NCBI RefSeq assembly: GCF_047675955.1
Contig: NW_027327447.1
Coordinates: 310,001 to 374,000 of the forward strand
DNA: 64,000 nt
From: Chlorocebus sabaeus
Lineage: Eukaryota > Chordata > Mammalia > Primates > Cercopithecidae
Reading direction: 5' to 3'
The notes beneath the pieces are model-generated. The model saw nothing but the letters and a program-made list of their open reading frames with translations, searched no databases and was not told the DNA's origin. Shown here one piece after another: positions 11,344 through 24,312 of the stretch. Position 1 is the stretch's first letter. Every line of letters begins with the position of its first letter. Position numbers and translations under genes: made by a program.

Positions 11344-14300
11344 AGAGGGCTATGGTGAAAAAGGACATATCTTCCATTAAAAACTGGAAAGAAGATTTCT
11401 GAGAAACTCCTTTGTGTTCTGTTAATTCATCTCACAGAGTTAAACCTTTCCCCTCCAGAAACCTTTCGCTTAGACTGTTCTTGTGGAATTTGCAAAATGA
11501 TATTTGGAAGCCCAAAGAGAGCTATGGTGAAAAAGGAAATATCCTAAAATAAAAACTGAAAAGAAGCTTTCTGAGGAACTGCTTTGTGTTCTCTTAATTC
11601 GTATTACAGAGTTACAAATTTTCCCTCAAGAAGCCATTCGCTAAGACTGCTATTTTGCAATTTGCAAAGTGATATTTGGAAGCCCATAGAGGGCCATGAT
11701 GAAAAAGGAAATATCTTCAGTTAAAACCTGGAAAGAAACTTTCTGAGAAACTGCTTTGTGTTGTGGTAATTCATCTCACAGAGTTACAGCTTTCTTCTCA
11801 AGAAGCTTTTCGGTAAGTCTGCTTTGTGGAATTTGCAAAGTGATATTTGGAAGCCCATAGTGGGATATGGAGAAAAAGGAAATATCTTTCGTTAAAAACT
11901 GGGAAGAAACTTTCTGAGACACTGCTTTCTGTTCTGTTAATTTATCTAACAGAGTTACAGCATTCCCCTACAGAACTCATTCGCTAAGAGTGTTTTTGTG
12001 GAATTTGCAAAGTGATATTTGGAAGCCCCAAGAGGGCATCGGTGAAAAAGGAACTATCTTCAGTTAAAAACTGGAAAGAAGTTTTCTGAGAAACTGCCAT
12101 GTGTTCTATTAATACATCTCACACAGTTACAACTTTGCTCTCAAGAAGACCTTCGCTAAGACTGTTCTTGAGGGATTTGCAAAGTGATATTTGGAAGCCC
12201 ACAGAGGGCTATATTGAAAAAGGAAACATCTTCCATTTAAAACTGGAAAGAAGCTTTCTGAGAAACTCCCGTGTGTTCTGTGAATATATCTCACCGAGTT
12301 ACAGCTTTCCCCTCAAGAAGCCTTTCGTTAGATTGTTACTGTGGGATTTGCAAAGTGATATTTGGAAGTCTATAGAGGGCTATGGTGAAAAAATAAATAT
12401 CTTCAGTTAAAAACTGGAAAGAAGCTTTCTGAGAAACTGCTTTGTGTTCTGTTAATTCATCTCACAGAGTTACAGCTTACCTCTCAAGAAGCCTTTCGCT
12501 AAGACTGTTCTTGTGGAATTTGCAAAGTGATATTTGGAAGCCCATAGAAGGCTATGGTGAAAAAGGAAATATCTTTCCTTAAAAACTGAAAAGAAGCTTT
12601 CTGAGAAACTGCTATGTGTTCTGTTAATTCATCTCAAAGAGTTACAACTTTCCCCTCAAGAAGCCTTCAGCTAAGGCTCCTCTTGTGTAATTTGCAAAAT
12701 GATATTTGGAAGCCCATAGAGGTCTACTGTGAAAATGGAAATATGCTTAGATAAAAACCGAAAAGAATCTTTCTGAGAAACTGCTTTGTGTTCTCTTAAT
12801 TCAACTCACAGAGTTACAGCTTTCTCCTCAAGAAACCTTTCGCTAAGACTGTTCCTTTGGAATTTGCAAAGTGATATTTGGAAGCCCATAGAGGGCTATG
12901 GTGAAAAACGAAATATCTTCAGTTAAAAACTGAAAAGAAGCTTTCTGAGAAACTGCTTTGTGTTCTGTTAATTCATATCGTAGAGTTAGAGGTTCCCCTT
13001 AAGAAGCCTTTCGCTAATACTGTTCTTTTTGAATTTTCAAAGTGATATTTGGAAGAACATAGAGAGCTATTCTGAAAAAGGAAATATCCTAAGAAAAAAA
13101 CTGAAAAGAAGCTTTCTGACAAACTGCTTTGTGTTCTGTTAATTCATCTCAAAAAGTTAGAGCTTTCCCCTCAAGAAGCCTTTCGCTAAGACTGTTCTTG
13201 TGGAATTTTCAAAGTGATATTTGGAAGCCCATAGAGGGTTATGGTGAAATTGGAAATATCCTAAGATAAAAACCGAAAAGGAGCTTTCTGAGAATCTGCT
13301 TTGTGTTCTGTTAGTTCATCTCACAGAGTTACAGCTCTCACCTCAAGAAGCCGTTCACGAAGGCTGTTCTTGTGTAATTTGCAAGGAGATATTTGGAAGA
13401 CCATAGAGGGCTATATTGAAAAAGGAAATATCTTCCGTTTAAAACTGGAAAGAAGCATTCTGAGAAACTGCCATGTGTTCTCTTAATACATCACACCGAG
13501 TTACAGCTTTCCCCTCAAGAAATTTTTCGCTAGGACTGTTCTTGTGGAATTTACAAAGTGATATTTGGAAGCCCATAGGGGGCTATGGTGAAAAGGAAAT
13601 ATGTTCAGTGGAAAACTGGAAAGAAGGTTCCTGAGAAAGTGCTTTGTGTTCCGTTAATTCATCTCACAGAGTTACAGATTTTCCCACAAGAAGCTTTTCT
13701 CAAAGACTGTTCTTGTGGAATTTGCAAAGTGATATTTGGAAGCCCATTGATGTGTACGGTGAAAAAGGAAATATCATCCGTTAAAAACTGGAAAGAATAC
13801 TTCTGAGAAACTGCTTTGTGTTCTGTTAATTCATCTCACAGAGATACAGCTTTCCCCTCAAGAAGTCTTTCGCTAAGACTGTTCTTGTGGAATTTTCAAA
13901 GTGATATTTGGAAGCCTATAGGGGGCTATGGTGAAAAAGGAAATATCTTCCGTTAAAAACTGGAAAGAAGATTTCTGAGAAACTGCTTTGTGTTCTGTTA
14001 ATTCATCTCACACAGTTACAGATTTCCCCTCCAGAAGCCTTTCGCTAAGACTGTTCTTGTGGAATTTGCAAAGTGATATTTGGAATCCCAGAGAGATATG
14101 GGGAAAACGGAAATATCTTCCGTTAAAAACTGGAAAGAAGCTTTCTGAGAAACTGCTTTGTGTTCTGTTAATTCATCTCACAGAGTTACAGCTTTCCCTA
14201 AAAGAAGCCTTTCGCTAAGACTGTTCTTGTGGAATTTGCAAAGTGATATTTGGAAGACTCTAGAGGGCTAGGGTGAAAAAGAAAATATTTTCCGTTAAAA

Positions 14301-14830
14301 ACTGGAAAGAAAATTTCTGAGAATCAGCTTTGTGTTCTGTTAATTCATCTAACAGAGTTACAGCTGTCCCGTACAGAAGCCTTTCGCTAAGAGTTTTCTT
14401 GTGGAATTTGCAAAGTGATATTTGGAAGCCCTAAGAAGGCTATGGTGAAAAAGGAAATATCCTAAGATAGAAACAGACAAGAAACTTTCTGAGAAACTGT
14501 TTTGTGTTCTGTTAATTCATCTCACAGAGTTACAGCTTTTACCTCAAGATGCCTTTCGCTAAGACTGTTCTTGTGCAAATTGCAAAGTGATATTTTGAAG
14601 CCCATAGAGAGCTATGTTGAACAATTAAAATCTTTCGTTAAAAACTGGAAAGAAGCTTTCTGAGAATCTGCTTTTTGTTTTGTTAATTCATCTTACCGAG
14701 TTACAGCTTTCTCCTCAAGAAGCCGTTCACTAAGACTGTTCTTGTGGAATTTGCAAAGTGATATTTAAAAGCCCATAGAGAACTATGGTGAAAAAGGAAA
14801 TATCCTAAGATAAAAACAGAAAAGAAGCAT
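11344..14830 (+). repeat. Older multi-monomer block A' (paralogue of A)
   Basis: Colinear with 6195-10540 but shorter. Offsets run 5149 bp (30 monomers) up to about 12080, 4805 (28) to about 12790, 4116 (24) to about 13590, 3944 (23) to about 14235 and 4289 (25) from about 14590. Each step is a whole number of monomers, so the two blocks differ by in-register insertions and deletions. Substitutions between partners are frequent, so the duplication is much older than the 11-mer or 57-mer arrays. Its last part overlaps the 3088-bp tandem unit. Confidence 0.75.
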
Positions 14831-16317
14831 TCTGAGAAACTGCTTTGTGTTCTGTTAATTCATCTCACGGAGTTACAGATTCCTCTCCAGAATCCTTTCT
14901 CTAATACTGTTACTGTGTAGTTTGCTAAGTGATATTTGGAAGCCAGTAGAAGGCTATGGAGAAAAAGGAAATATCTTCAGTTAGAAACTTGAAAGAAGCT
15001 TTCTGAGAAACTACTTTGTGTTCTGTTAATTCATCTCACAGAGTTACAGCTTTCCCTTCAAGAAGCCGTTCACTTGGACTATTCTTGTGAAATTTTCAAA
15101 GTGATTTTTTAAACCCATAGAAGGCTATAGTGAAAAAGAAAATATCTTCCTTTAATAACTGGAAAGAAACTTTCTGAGAAACTGCCGTGTGTTCTGTTAA
15201 TACATCTCACCGAGTTACAGCTTTCCTCTCAAGAAGCCTTTCTGTAAGGCTCTTCTGTGGAATTTGCAAAGTGATATTTGGAAGCCCATAGAGGCCTATG
15301 GTGAAAAAGGAAATATCTTCCGTTAAAAACTTGAATTAAGATTTCTGAAAAACTGCTTTGTGTTTTGTTAATTCATGTCACAGAGTTACAGGTTTCCCCT
15401 CCATAATCCTTTTGCTAAGACTGTTGTTGTGGAATTTGCAAAGAGATATTTGGAAGCCCGTAGAGGGTTATGGTGAAAAAGGAAATATAATAAGATAAAA
15501 ACTGAAAAGAAGCTTTCTGAGAAACTGCTATGTGTTCTGTTAATTCATCTCAAAGAGTTACAACTTTCCCCTCAAGAAGCCTTCAGCTAAGGCTCCTCTT
15601 GTGTAATTTGCAAAATGATATTTGGAAGCCCATAGAGGTCTACTGTGAAAATGGAAATATCCTTAGATAAAAACCGAAAAGAAGCTTTCTGAGAAACTGT
15701 TTTGTGTTCTGTTAGTTCATCTCACAGAGTTACAGCTTTTCCCTCAAGAAGACGTTCACTAAGATTGTTTTTGTGAAATTTGCAAAGAGATAGTTGGAAG
15801 CCCATAGAGGGCTAAGGGGAAAAAGGAAATATCCTAAGATAAAAACTGAAAAGAAGCGTTCTGAGAAACTGCTTTGTGTTCTGTTAATTCATCCCACAGA
15901 GTTACAGCTTTCCCTTCAAGAAGACTTTCGATAACACTGTTCTTGTGTAATTTGGAAAGTGATATTTAGAAGCCCCTACAGGGCTATGGAGAAAAAGGAA
16001 ATATCTTCCGTTAAAAACTGGAAAGAAGCTTTCTGAGAAACATCTTTGTGTTCTGTTAATTCATCTCACAGAGTTACAGCTTTCCCCTCAAGAATCCTTT
16101 CGCTCAGACTGTTCTTGTGGGATTTGCAAAGTGATATTTGGAAGCCCATAGTGGGCTATGGCGAAAAAGGAATGTCGTAAGATAAAAATTGAAAAGAAGC
16201 TTTCTGATAAACTGATTTGTGTTCTGTAAATTCATCTCACAGAGTTACAGATTTGCCCTATAGAAGCCTTTCGCTAAGACTGTTTCTGTGGAATTTGCAA
16301 AGTGATATTTGGAAGCC
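13230..16317 (+). repeat. 18-monomer (3088-bp) tandem unit, copy 1
   Basis: First copy of a tandem unit whose partner begins at 16318. Shared variants include the AGAGATATGGGGAAAACGG monomer (14091 and 17179), GTTGAACAATTAAAATC (14616 and 17704) and GGAAATATAATAAGATAAAA (15481, partner 18569). The length 3088 bp equals 18 monomers of 171.6 bp. Copies differ at scattered positions but are clearly closer to each other than to block A. The stretch 15515-16317 has no partner in copy 2; it instead resembles block A at about 7795. Confidence 0.85.
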
Positions 16318-18605
16318 CATAGAGGGCTATGGGGAAAAAGGAAATATCCTAAGATAAAAACCGAAAAGAAGCTTTCTGAGAATCTGCTTTGTGTTCTGTT
16401 AGTTCATCTCACAAGTTACAGCTCTCCCCTCAAGAATCCGTTCACGAAGGCTGTTCTTGTGTAATTTGCAAAGAGATATTTGGAAGACCATAGACGGCTA
16501 TATTGAAAAAGGAAATATCTTCCGTTTAAAACTGGAAAGAAGCATTCTGAGAAACTGCCATGTGTTCTCTTAATACATCACACCGAGTTACAGCTTTCCC
16601 CTCAAGAAATTTTTGGCTAGGACTGTTATTGTGCAATTTGCAAAGTGATATTTGGAAGCCCATAGAGGGCTATGGTAAAAAAGGAAATATCTTCAGTGGA
16701 AAACTGGAAAGAAGGTTTCTGAGAAAGTGCTTTGTGTTCCGTTAATTCATCTCACAGAGTTACAGATTTTCCCACAAGAAGCTTTTCTCAAAGACTGTTC
16801 TTGTGGAATTTGCAAAGTGATATTTGGAAGCCCATTGATGTGTACGGTGAAAAAGGAAATATCATCCGTTAAAAACTGGAAAGAAGACTTCTGAGAAACT
16901 GCTTTGTGTTCTATTAATTCATCTCACAGAGATACAGCTTTCACCTCAAGAAGTCTTTCGCTAAGACTGTTCTTGTGGAATTTTCAAAGTGATATTTGGA
17001 AGCCTATAGTGGGCTATGGTGAAAAAGGAAATATCTTCCGTTAAAAACTGGAAAGAAAATTTCTGAGAAACTGCTTTGTGTTCTGTTAATTCATCTCACA
17101 GAGTTACAGATTTCCCCTCCAGAAGCCTTTCGCTAAGACTGTTCTTGTGGAATTTGCAAAGTGATATTTGGAATCCCAGAGAGATATGGGGAAAACGGAA
17201 ATATCTTCCGTTAAAAACTGGAAAGAAGCTTTCTGAGAAACTGCTTTGTGTTCTTTTAATTCATCTCACAGAGTTACAGCTTTCCCTGAAAGAAGCCTTT
17301 CGCTAAGACTGTTCTTGTGGAATTTACAAAGTGATATTTGTAAGACTCTAGAGGGCTAGGGTGAAAAAGAAAATATTTTCCGTTAAAAACTGGAAAGAAA
17401 ATTTCTGAGAATCAGCTTTGTGTTCTGTTAATTCATCTAACAGAGTTACAGTTGTCCCGTACAGAAGCCTTTCGCTAAGAGTTTTCTTGTGGAATTTGCA
17501 AAGTGATATTTGGAAGCCCTAAGAAGGCTATGGTGAAAAAGGAAATATCCTAAGATAAAAACAGAAAAGAAACTTTCTGAGAAACTGTTTTGTGTTCTGT
17601 TAATTCATCTCCCAGAGTTACAGCTTTTACCTCAAGATGCCTTTCGCTAAGACTGTTCTTGTGCAAATTGCAAAGTGATATTTTGAAGCCCATAGAGAGC
17701 TATGTTGAACAATTAAAATCTTTCGTTAAAAACTGGAAAGAAGCTTTCTGAGAAACTGCTTTTTGTTCTGTTAATTCATCTCACAGAGTTAAAGCTTTCT
17801 CCTCAAGAAGCCGTTCAATAAGACTGTTCTTGTGGAATTTGCAAAGTGATATTTAAAAGCCCATAGAGGACTATGGTGAAAAAGGAAATAACCTAAGATA
17901 AAAACAGAAAAGAAGCATGCTGAGAAACTGCTTTGTGTTCTGTTAATTCATCTCACGGAGTTACAGATTTCCTCTCCAGAATCCTTTCTCTAATACTGTT
18001 ACTGTGTAGTTTGCTAAGTGATATTTGGAAGCCAGTAGAAGGCTATGGTGAAAAAGGAAATATCTTCAGTTAGAAACTTGAAAGAAGCTTTCTGAGAAAC
18101 TACTTTGTGTTCTGTTAATTCATCTCACAGAGTTACAGCTTTCCCCTCAAGAAGCCGTTCACTTGGACTATTCTTGTGAAATTTTTAAGGTGATATTTTT
18201 AAACCCATAGAAGGCTATGATGAAAAAGAAAATATCTTCCTTTAATAACTGGAAAGAAACTTTCTGAGAAACCGCCGTGTGTTCTGTTAATACATCTCAC
18301 CGAGTTACAGCTTTCCTCTCAAGAAGCCTTTCTGTAAGGCTCTTCTTGTGGAATTTGCAAAGGGATATTTGGAAGCCCATAGAGGCCTATGGTGAAAAAG
18401 GAAATAACTTCCGTTAAAAACTGGAATTAAGATTTCTGAAAAACTGCTTTGTGTTTTGTTAATTCATGTCACAGAGTTACAGCTTTCCCCTCCATAATCC
18501 TTACGCTAAGACTGTTGTTGTGGAATTTGCAAAGAGATATTTGGAAGCCCGTAGAGGGCTATGGTGAAAAAGGAAATATAATAAGATAAAAACTGAAAAG
18601 AAGCT
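16318..18605 (+). repeat. 18-monomer unit, copy 2 (truncated)
   Basis: It matches 13230-15517 at an offset of 3088 bp. The match ends at about 18605 inside a monomer (AAGCTTTCTGAGATACTG), shortly before the first 11-mer copy at 18655. About 800 bp of the unit is therefore missing, which suggests the 11-mer amplification replaced or interrupted the end of this copy. Confidence 0.8.
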
Positions 18606-18654
18606 TTCTGAGATACTGTTTTGTGTTCTGTTAATTCATCTCACAGAGTTACAG

Positions 18655-20540
18655 CTTTTCTTTCAGAAGTATTTCGCTAAGAGTGTTCTTGTGGAATTTG
18701 CAAAGTGATATTTGGAAGCCCTTAGAGGGCTACGGTGAAAAAGGAAATATCTTCAATTAAAAAATGGAAAGAAGCTTTCTGAGAAACGGCCCTGTGTTCT
18801 GTTAATTCATCTCACGATGTTACAGGTTTTAAGTCAAGAAGCCCTTTGATAAGACTGTTCTTGGGTAATTAGCAAAGTGATATTTGGAGGCTCTTAGAGG
18901 GCTATACGAAAAAGGAAATATCTTCAGTTAAAAACTGGAAAGAAGCTTTCTGAGAAACTTCTTTTTGTCCTCTTAATGCAATCACAGAGTAACAGCTTTC
19001 CCCTCAAGAAGCCTTTCGCTAAGACTCTTCTTGTGGAATTTACAAAGTGATATTTGGAAGCCCTTAGAGAGCTATAGTGAAAAAGGAAATATCTTCCGTT
19101 AAAAACTGAAAAGAAGACTTCTGAGAAACTGCTTTGTGTTCTGTTAGTTCATCTCACGGAGTTATAGCTTTCCCCTCAAGAAGCCGTTCACTAAGACTCT
19201 TCTTGGGCAATTTCAAAGTGATATTTGAGAACCCATAGAGGGCTATGGCGAAAAAGGAAATATCTTCAGTTAAAAACTTGAAAGAAACCTTCTGAGCAAC
19301 TGCTTTGTGTTCTGTTAATTCATCTCACAGAGTTACAGCTTTCCCCTCAAGAAACATTTCGCTAAGACTGTTCTTGTGGAATATGTAAAGTGATATTTGG
19401 AAGACCATACAAGGCTATGGTGAAAAAGGAAATATCTTCAGTTAAAAATTGGATAGAAGCTTTCTGAGAAATTGTTTTTGTTCTCTTAATTCATCTCACA
19501 AAGTTACAGCTTTCGCTTCAAGAAGCCGTTCACTAGGACTATTCTTGTGAAATTTTCAAACTGATATTTGGAAACCCATAGAGAGATATGGTGAAAAAGG
19601 AAATATCTTCTGTTAAAAAGTGGAAAGAAGCGTTCCGAGAAACTGCTTTGTGTTATGTTAATTCATGTCACAGAGTTACAGCTTTCCTCTCAAGAAGCCT
19701 TTCGCTAAGTCAGTCCTTGTGGAATTTGCAAAGTGATATTTGGAAGCCCCTAGAGGGCAATGGTGAAAAAGGAAATATCTTCAGTTAAAAACTGGAAAGG
19801 AGCTTTCTGAGCAACTGCTTTGTGTTCTGTTAATTCATCTCACAGAGTTACAGCTTTCCCCTCTAGAAGCCTTTCCCTAAAACTGTTCTTGTGGAATTTC
19901 GAAAGTGATATTTAGAAGCCCATAGAGGTCTATGGTGAAAAAGGAAATAGCCTAAGATAAAAACTAAAAATAAGCTTTCTGAGAAACTGCTCTGTGTTCT
20001 GTTAATCCGACTCACAGAGTTACAGCTTTACCCTCAAGAAGCCTTTCGCTAAGACTGTGCTTGTGGAATTTAGGACATGATATTAGAAGCCCATAGACGG
20101 CTATGGTGAAAAAGGAAATATCCTTCGTTAAAAACTGGAAAGAAAGTTTCTAAGAAACTGCTTTGTGTTCCGTTATTTCACCTCACAGAGTTACAGCTTT
20201 CCCCTCAAGAAGCATTAGGATAAGACTGTTCTTGTAGAATTTGCAAAGTGATACGTGGAAGCCCATAGAGGGCTTTGGTGAAAAAGGAAATATCTTCCGT
20301 TAAAAACTGGAAAGAAGCTTTCTGAGAAACTGCTTTGTGTTCTGTTAATTCATCTCACAGAGTTACAGCATTCCCCTTAAGAAGCCTTTCGTTAAGACTA
20401 TTCTTGTGGAATTTGCAAAGTGATATTTGGAAGCCTATAGAAGGCTATGGTGAAAAAGGAAATATCTTCAGTTAAAAATTGGAAAGAAGCTCTCTGAGAA
20501 ACTACTTTGTGTTCTGTTAATTCATCTCACAGAGTTACAG
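18655..20540 (+). repeat. 11-monomer HOR (1886 bp), copy 1
   Basis: First of three direct tandem copies. Unit landmarks in order are CTTTTCTTTCAGAAGTATTT, GTTACAGGTTTTAAGTC, TTTCGCTTCAAGAAGCC, CTAAGTCAGTCCTTGTGG, TTTAGGACATGATATTAG and AAGCATTAGGATAAG. Counting the CACAGAGTTACAG-equivalent sites gives 11 monomers. The only difference from the other copies that I noticed is A at 18849 where they have C. Near identity in tandem implies very recent amplification or active homogenisation. Confidence 0.93.
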
Positions 20541-22426
20541 CTTTTCTTTCAGAAGTATTTCGCTAAGAGTGTTCTTGTGGAATTTGCAAAGTGATATTTG
20601 GAAGCCCTTAGAGGGCTACGGTGAAAAAGGAAATATCTTCAATTAAAAAATGGAAAGAAGCTTTCTGAGAAACGGCCCTGTGTTCTGTTAATTCATCTCA
20701 CGATGTTACAGGTTTTAAGTCAAGAAGCCCTTTGCTAAGACTGTTCTTGGGTAATTAGCAAAGTGATATTTGGAGGCTCTTAGAGGGCTATACGAAAAAG
20801 GAAATATCTTCAGTTAAAAACTGGAAAGAAGCTTTCTGAGAAACTTCTTTTTGTCCTCTTAATGCAATCACAGAGTAACAGCTTTCCCCTCAAGAAGCCT
20901 TTCGCTAAGACTCTTCTTGTGGAATTTACAAAGTGATATTTGGAAGCCCTTAGAGAGCTATAGTGAAAAAGGAAATATCTTCCGTTAAAAACTGAAAAGA
21001 AGACTTCTGAGAAACTGCTTTGTGTTCTGTTAGTTCATCTCACGGAGTTATAGCTTTCCCCTCAAGAAGCCGTTCACTAAGACTCTTCTTGGGCAATTTC
21101 AAAGTGATATTTGAGAACCCATAGAGGGCTATGGCGAAAAAGGAAATATCTTCAGTTAAAAACTTGAAAGAAACCTTCTGAGCAACTGCTTTGTGTTCTG
21201 TTAATTCATCTCACAGAGTTACAGCTTTCCCCTCAAGAAACATTTCGCTAAGACTGTTCTTGTGGAATATGTAAAGTGATATTTGGAAGACCATACAAGG
21301 CTATGGTGAAAAAGGAAATATCTTCAGTTAAAAATTGGATAGAAGCTTTCTGAGAAATTGTTTTTGTTCTCTTAATTCATCTCACAAAGTTACAGCTTTC
21401 GCTTCAAGAAGCCGTTCACTAGGACTATTCTTGTGAAATTTTCAAACTGATATTTGGAAACCCATAGAGAGATATGGTGAAAAAGGAAATATCTTCTGTT
21501 AAAAAGTGGAAAGAAGCGTTCCGAGAAACTGCTTTGTGTTATGTTAATTCATGTCACAGAGTTACAGCTTTCCTCTCAAGAAGCCTTTCGCTAAGTCAGT
21601 CCTTGTGGAATTTGCAAAGTGATATTTGGAAGCCCCTAGAGGGCAATGGTGAAAAAGGAAATATCTTCAGTTAAAAACTGGAAAGGAGCTTTCTGAGCAA
21701 CTGCTTTGTGTTCTGTTAATTCATCTCACAGAGTTACAGCTTTCCCCTCTAGAAGCCTTTCCCTAAAACTGTTCTTGTGGAATTTCGAAAGTGATATTTA
21801 GAAGCCCATAGAGGTCTATGGTGAAAAAGGAAATAGCCTAAGATAAAAACTAAAAATAAGCTTTCTGAGAAACTGCTCTGTGTTCTGTTAATCCGACTCA
21901 CAGAGTTACAGCTTTACCCTCAAGAAGCCTTTCGCTAAGACTGTGCTTGTGGAATTTAGGACATGATATTAGAAGCCCATAGACGGCTATGGTGAAAAAG
22001 GAAATATCCTTCGTTAAAAACTGGAAAGAAAGTTTCTAAGAAACTGCTTTGTGTTCCGTTATTTCACCTCACAGAGTTACAGCTTTCCCCTCAAGAAGCA
22101 TTAGGATAAGACTGTTCTTGTAGAATTTGCAAAGTGATACGTGGAAGCCCATAGAGGGCTTTGGTGAAAAAGGAAATATCTTCCGTTAAAAACTGGAAAG
22201 AAGCTTTCTGAGAAACTGCTTTGTGTTCTGTTAATTCATCTCACAGAGTTACAGCATTCCCCTTAAGAAGCCTTTCGTTAAGACTATTCTTGTGGAATTT
22301 GCAAAGTGATATTTGGAAGCCTATAGAAGGCTATGGTGAAAAAGGAAATATCTTCAGTTAAAAATTGGAAAGAAGCTCTCTGAGAAACTACTTTGTGTTC
22401 TGTTAATTCATCTCACAGAGTTACAG
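20541..22426 (+). repeat. 11-monomer HOR (1886 bp), copy 2
   Basis: Second copy, beginning exactly 1886 bp after copy 1 with the same CTTTTCTTTCAGAAG start. I saw no difference from copy 3. It ends with the monomer carrying CATTCCCCTTAAGAAGCC and the variant GGAAAGAAGCTCTCTGAG. Confidence 0.93.
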
Positions 22427-24312
22427 CTTTTCTTTCAGAAGTATTTCGCTAAGAGTGTTCTTGTGGAATTTGCAAAGTGATATTTGGAAGCCCTTAGAGG
22501 GCTACGGTGAAAAAGGAAATATCTTCAATTAAAAAATGGAAAGAAGCTTTCTGAGAAACGGCCCTGTGTTCTGTTAATTCATCTCACGATGTTACAGGTT
22601 TTAAGTCAAGAAGCCCTTTGCTAAGACTGTTCTTGGGTAATTAGCAAAGTGATATTTGGAGGCTCTTAGAGGGCTATACGAAAAAGGAAATATCTTCAGT
22701 TAAAAACTGGAAAGAAGCTTTCTGAGAAACTTCTTTTTGTCCTCTTAATGCAATCACAGAGTAACAGCTTTCCCCTCAAGAAGCCTTTCGCTAAGACTCT
22801 TCTTGTGGAATTTACAAAGTGATATTTGGAAGCCCTTAGAGAGCTATAGTGAAAAAGGAAATATCTTCCGTTAAAAACTGAAAAGAAGACTTCTGAGAAA
22901 CTGCTTTGTGTTCTGTTAGTTCATCTCACGGAGTTATAGCTTTCCCCTCAAGAAGCCGTTCACTAAGACTCTTCTTGGGCAATTTCAAAGTGATATTTGA
23001 GAACCCATAGAGGGCTATGGCGAAAAAGGAAATATCTTCAGTTAAAAACTTGAAAGAAACCTTCTGAGCAACTGCTTTGTGTTCTGTTAATTCATCTCAC
23101 AGAGTTACAGCTTTCCCCTCAAGAAACATTTCGCTAAGACTGTTCTTGTGGAATATGTAAAGTGATATTTGGAAGACCATACAAGGCTATGGTGAAAAAG
23201 GAAATATCTTCAGTTAAAAATTGGATAGAAGCTTTCTGAGAAATTGTTTTTGTTCTCTTAATTCATCTCACAAAGTTACAGCTTTCGCTTCAAGAAGCCG
23301 TTCACTAGGACTATTCTTGTGAAATTTTCAAACTGATATTTGGAAACCCATAGAGAGATATGGTGAAAAAGGAAATATCTTCTGTTAAAAAGTGGAAAGA
23401 AGCGTTCCGAGAAACTGCTTTGTGTTATGTTAATTCATGTCACAGAGTTACAGCTTTCCTCTCAAGAAGCCTTTCGCTAAGTCAGTCCTTGTGGAATTTG
23501 CAAAGTGATATTTGGAAGCCCCTAGAGGGCAATGGTGAAAAAGGAAATATCTTCAGTTAAAAACTGGAAAGGAGCTTTCTGAGCAACTGCTTTGTGTTCT
23601 GTTAATTCATCTCACAGAGTTACAGCTTTCCCCTCTAGAAGCCTTTCCCTAAAACTGTTCTTGTGGAATTTCGAAAGTGATATTTAGAAGCCCATAGAGG
23701 TCTATGGTGAAAAAGGAAATAGCCTAAGATAAAAACTAAAAATAAGCTTTCTGAGAAACTGCTCTGTGTTCTGTTAATCCGACTCACAGAGTTACAGCTT
23801 TACCCTCAAGAAGCCTTTCGCTAAGACTGTGCTTGTGGAATTTAGGACATGATATTAGAAGCCCATAGACGGCTATGGTGAAAAAGGAAATATCCTTCGT
23901 TAAAAACTGGAAAGAAAGTTTCTAAGAAACTGCTTTGTGTTCCGTTATTTCACCTCACAGAGTTACAGCTTTCCCCTCAAGAAGCATTAGGATAAGACTG
24001 TTCTTGTAGAATTTGCAAAGTGATACGTGGAAGCCCATAGAGGGCTTTGGTGAAAAAGGAAATATCTTCCGTTAAAAACTGGAAAGAAGCTTTCTGAGAA
24101 ACTGCTTTGTGTTCTGTTAATTCATCTCACAGAGTTACAGCATTCCCCTTAAGAAGCCTTTCGTTAAGACTATTCTTGTGGAATTTGCAAAGTGATATTT
24201 GGAAGCCTATAGAAGGCTATGGTGAAAAAGGAAATATCTTCAGTTAAAAATTGGAAAGAAGCTCTCTGAGAAACTACTTTGTGTTCTGTTAATTCATCTC
24301 ACAGAGTTACAG
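22427..24312 (+). repeat. 11-monomer HOR (1886 bp), copy 3
   Basis: Third and last complete copy. At 24313 the expected CTTTTCTTTCAG is replaced by CTTTCCCCTCAGGAAGCC, so the HOR ends within a monomer at the same phase at which it starts. The flank that follows resembles 27050 onward rather than the HOR start. Confidence 0.93.

Noticed and set aside
18655..24312. Segmental duplication of a gene or transposon at 1886-bp spacing
   Set aside because: The repeated unit consists entirely of 11 alpha monomers; there is no foreign sequence, no terminal repeats and no target-site duplications.
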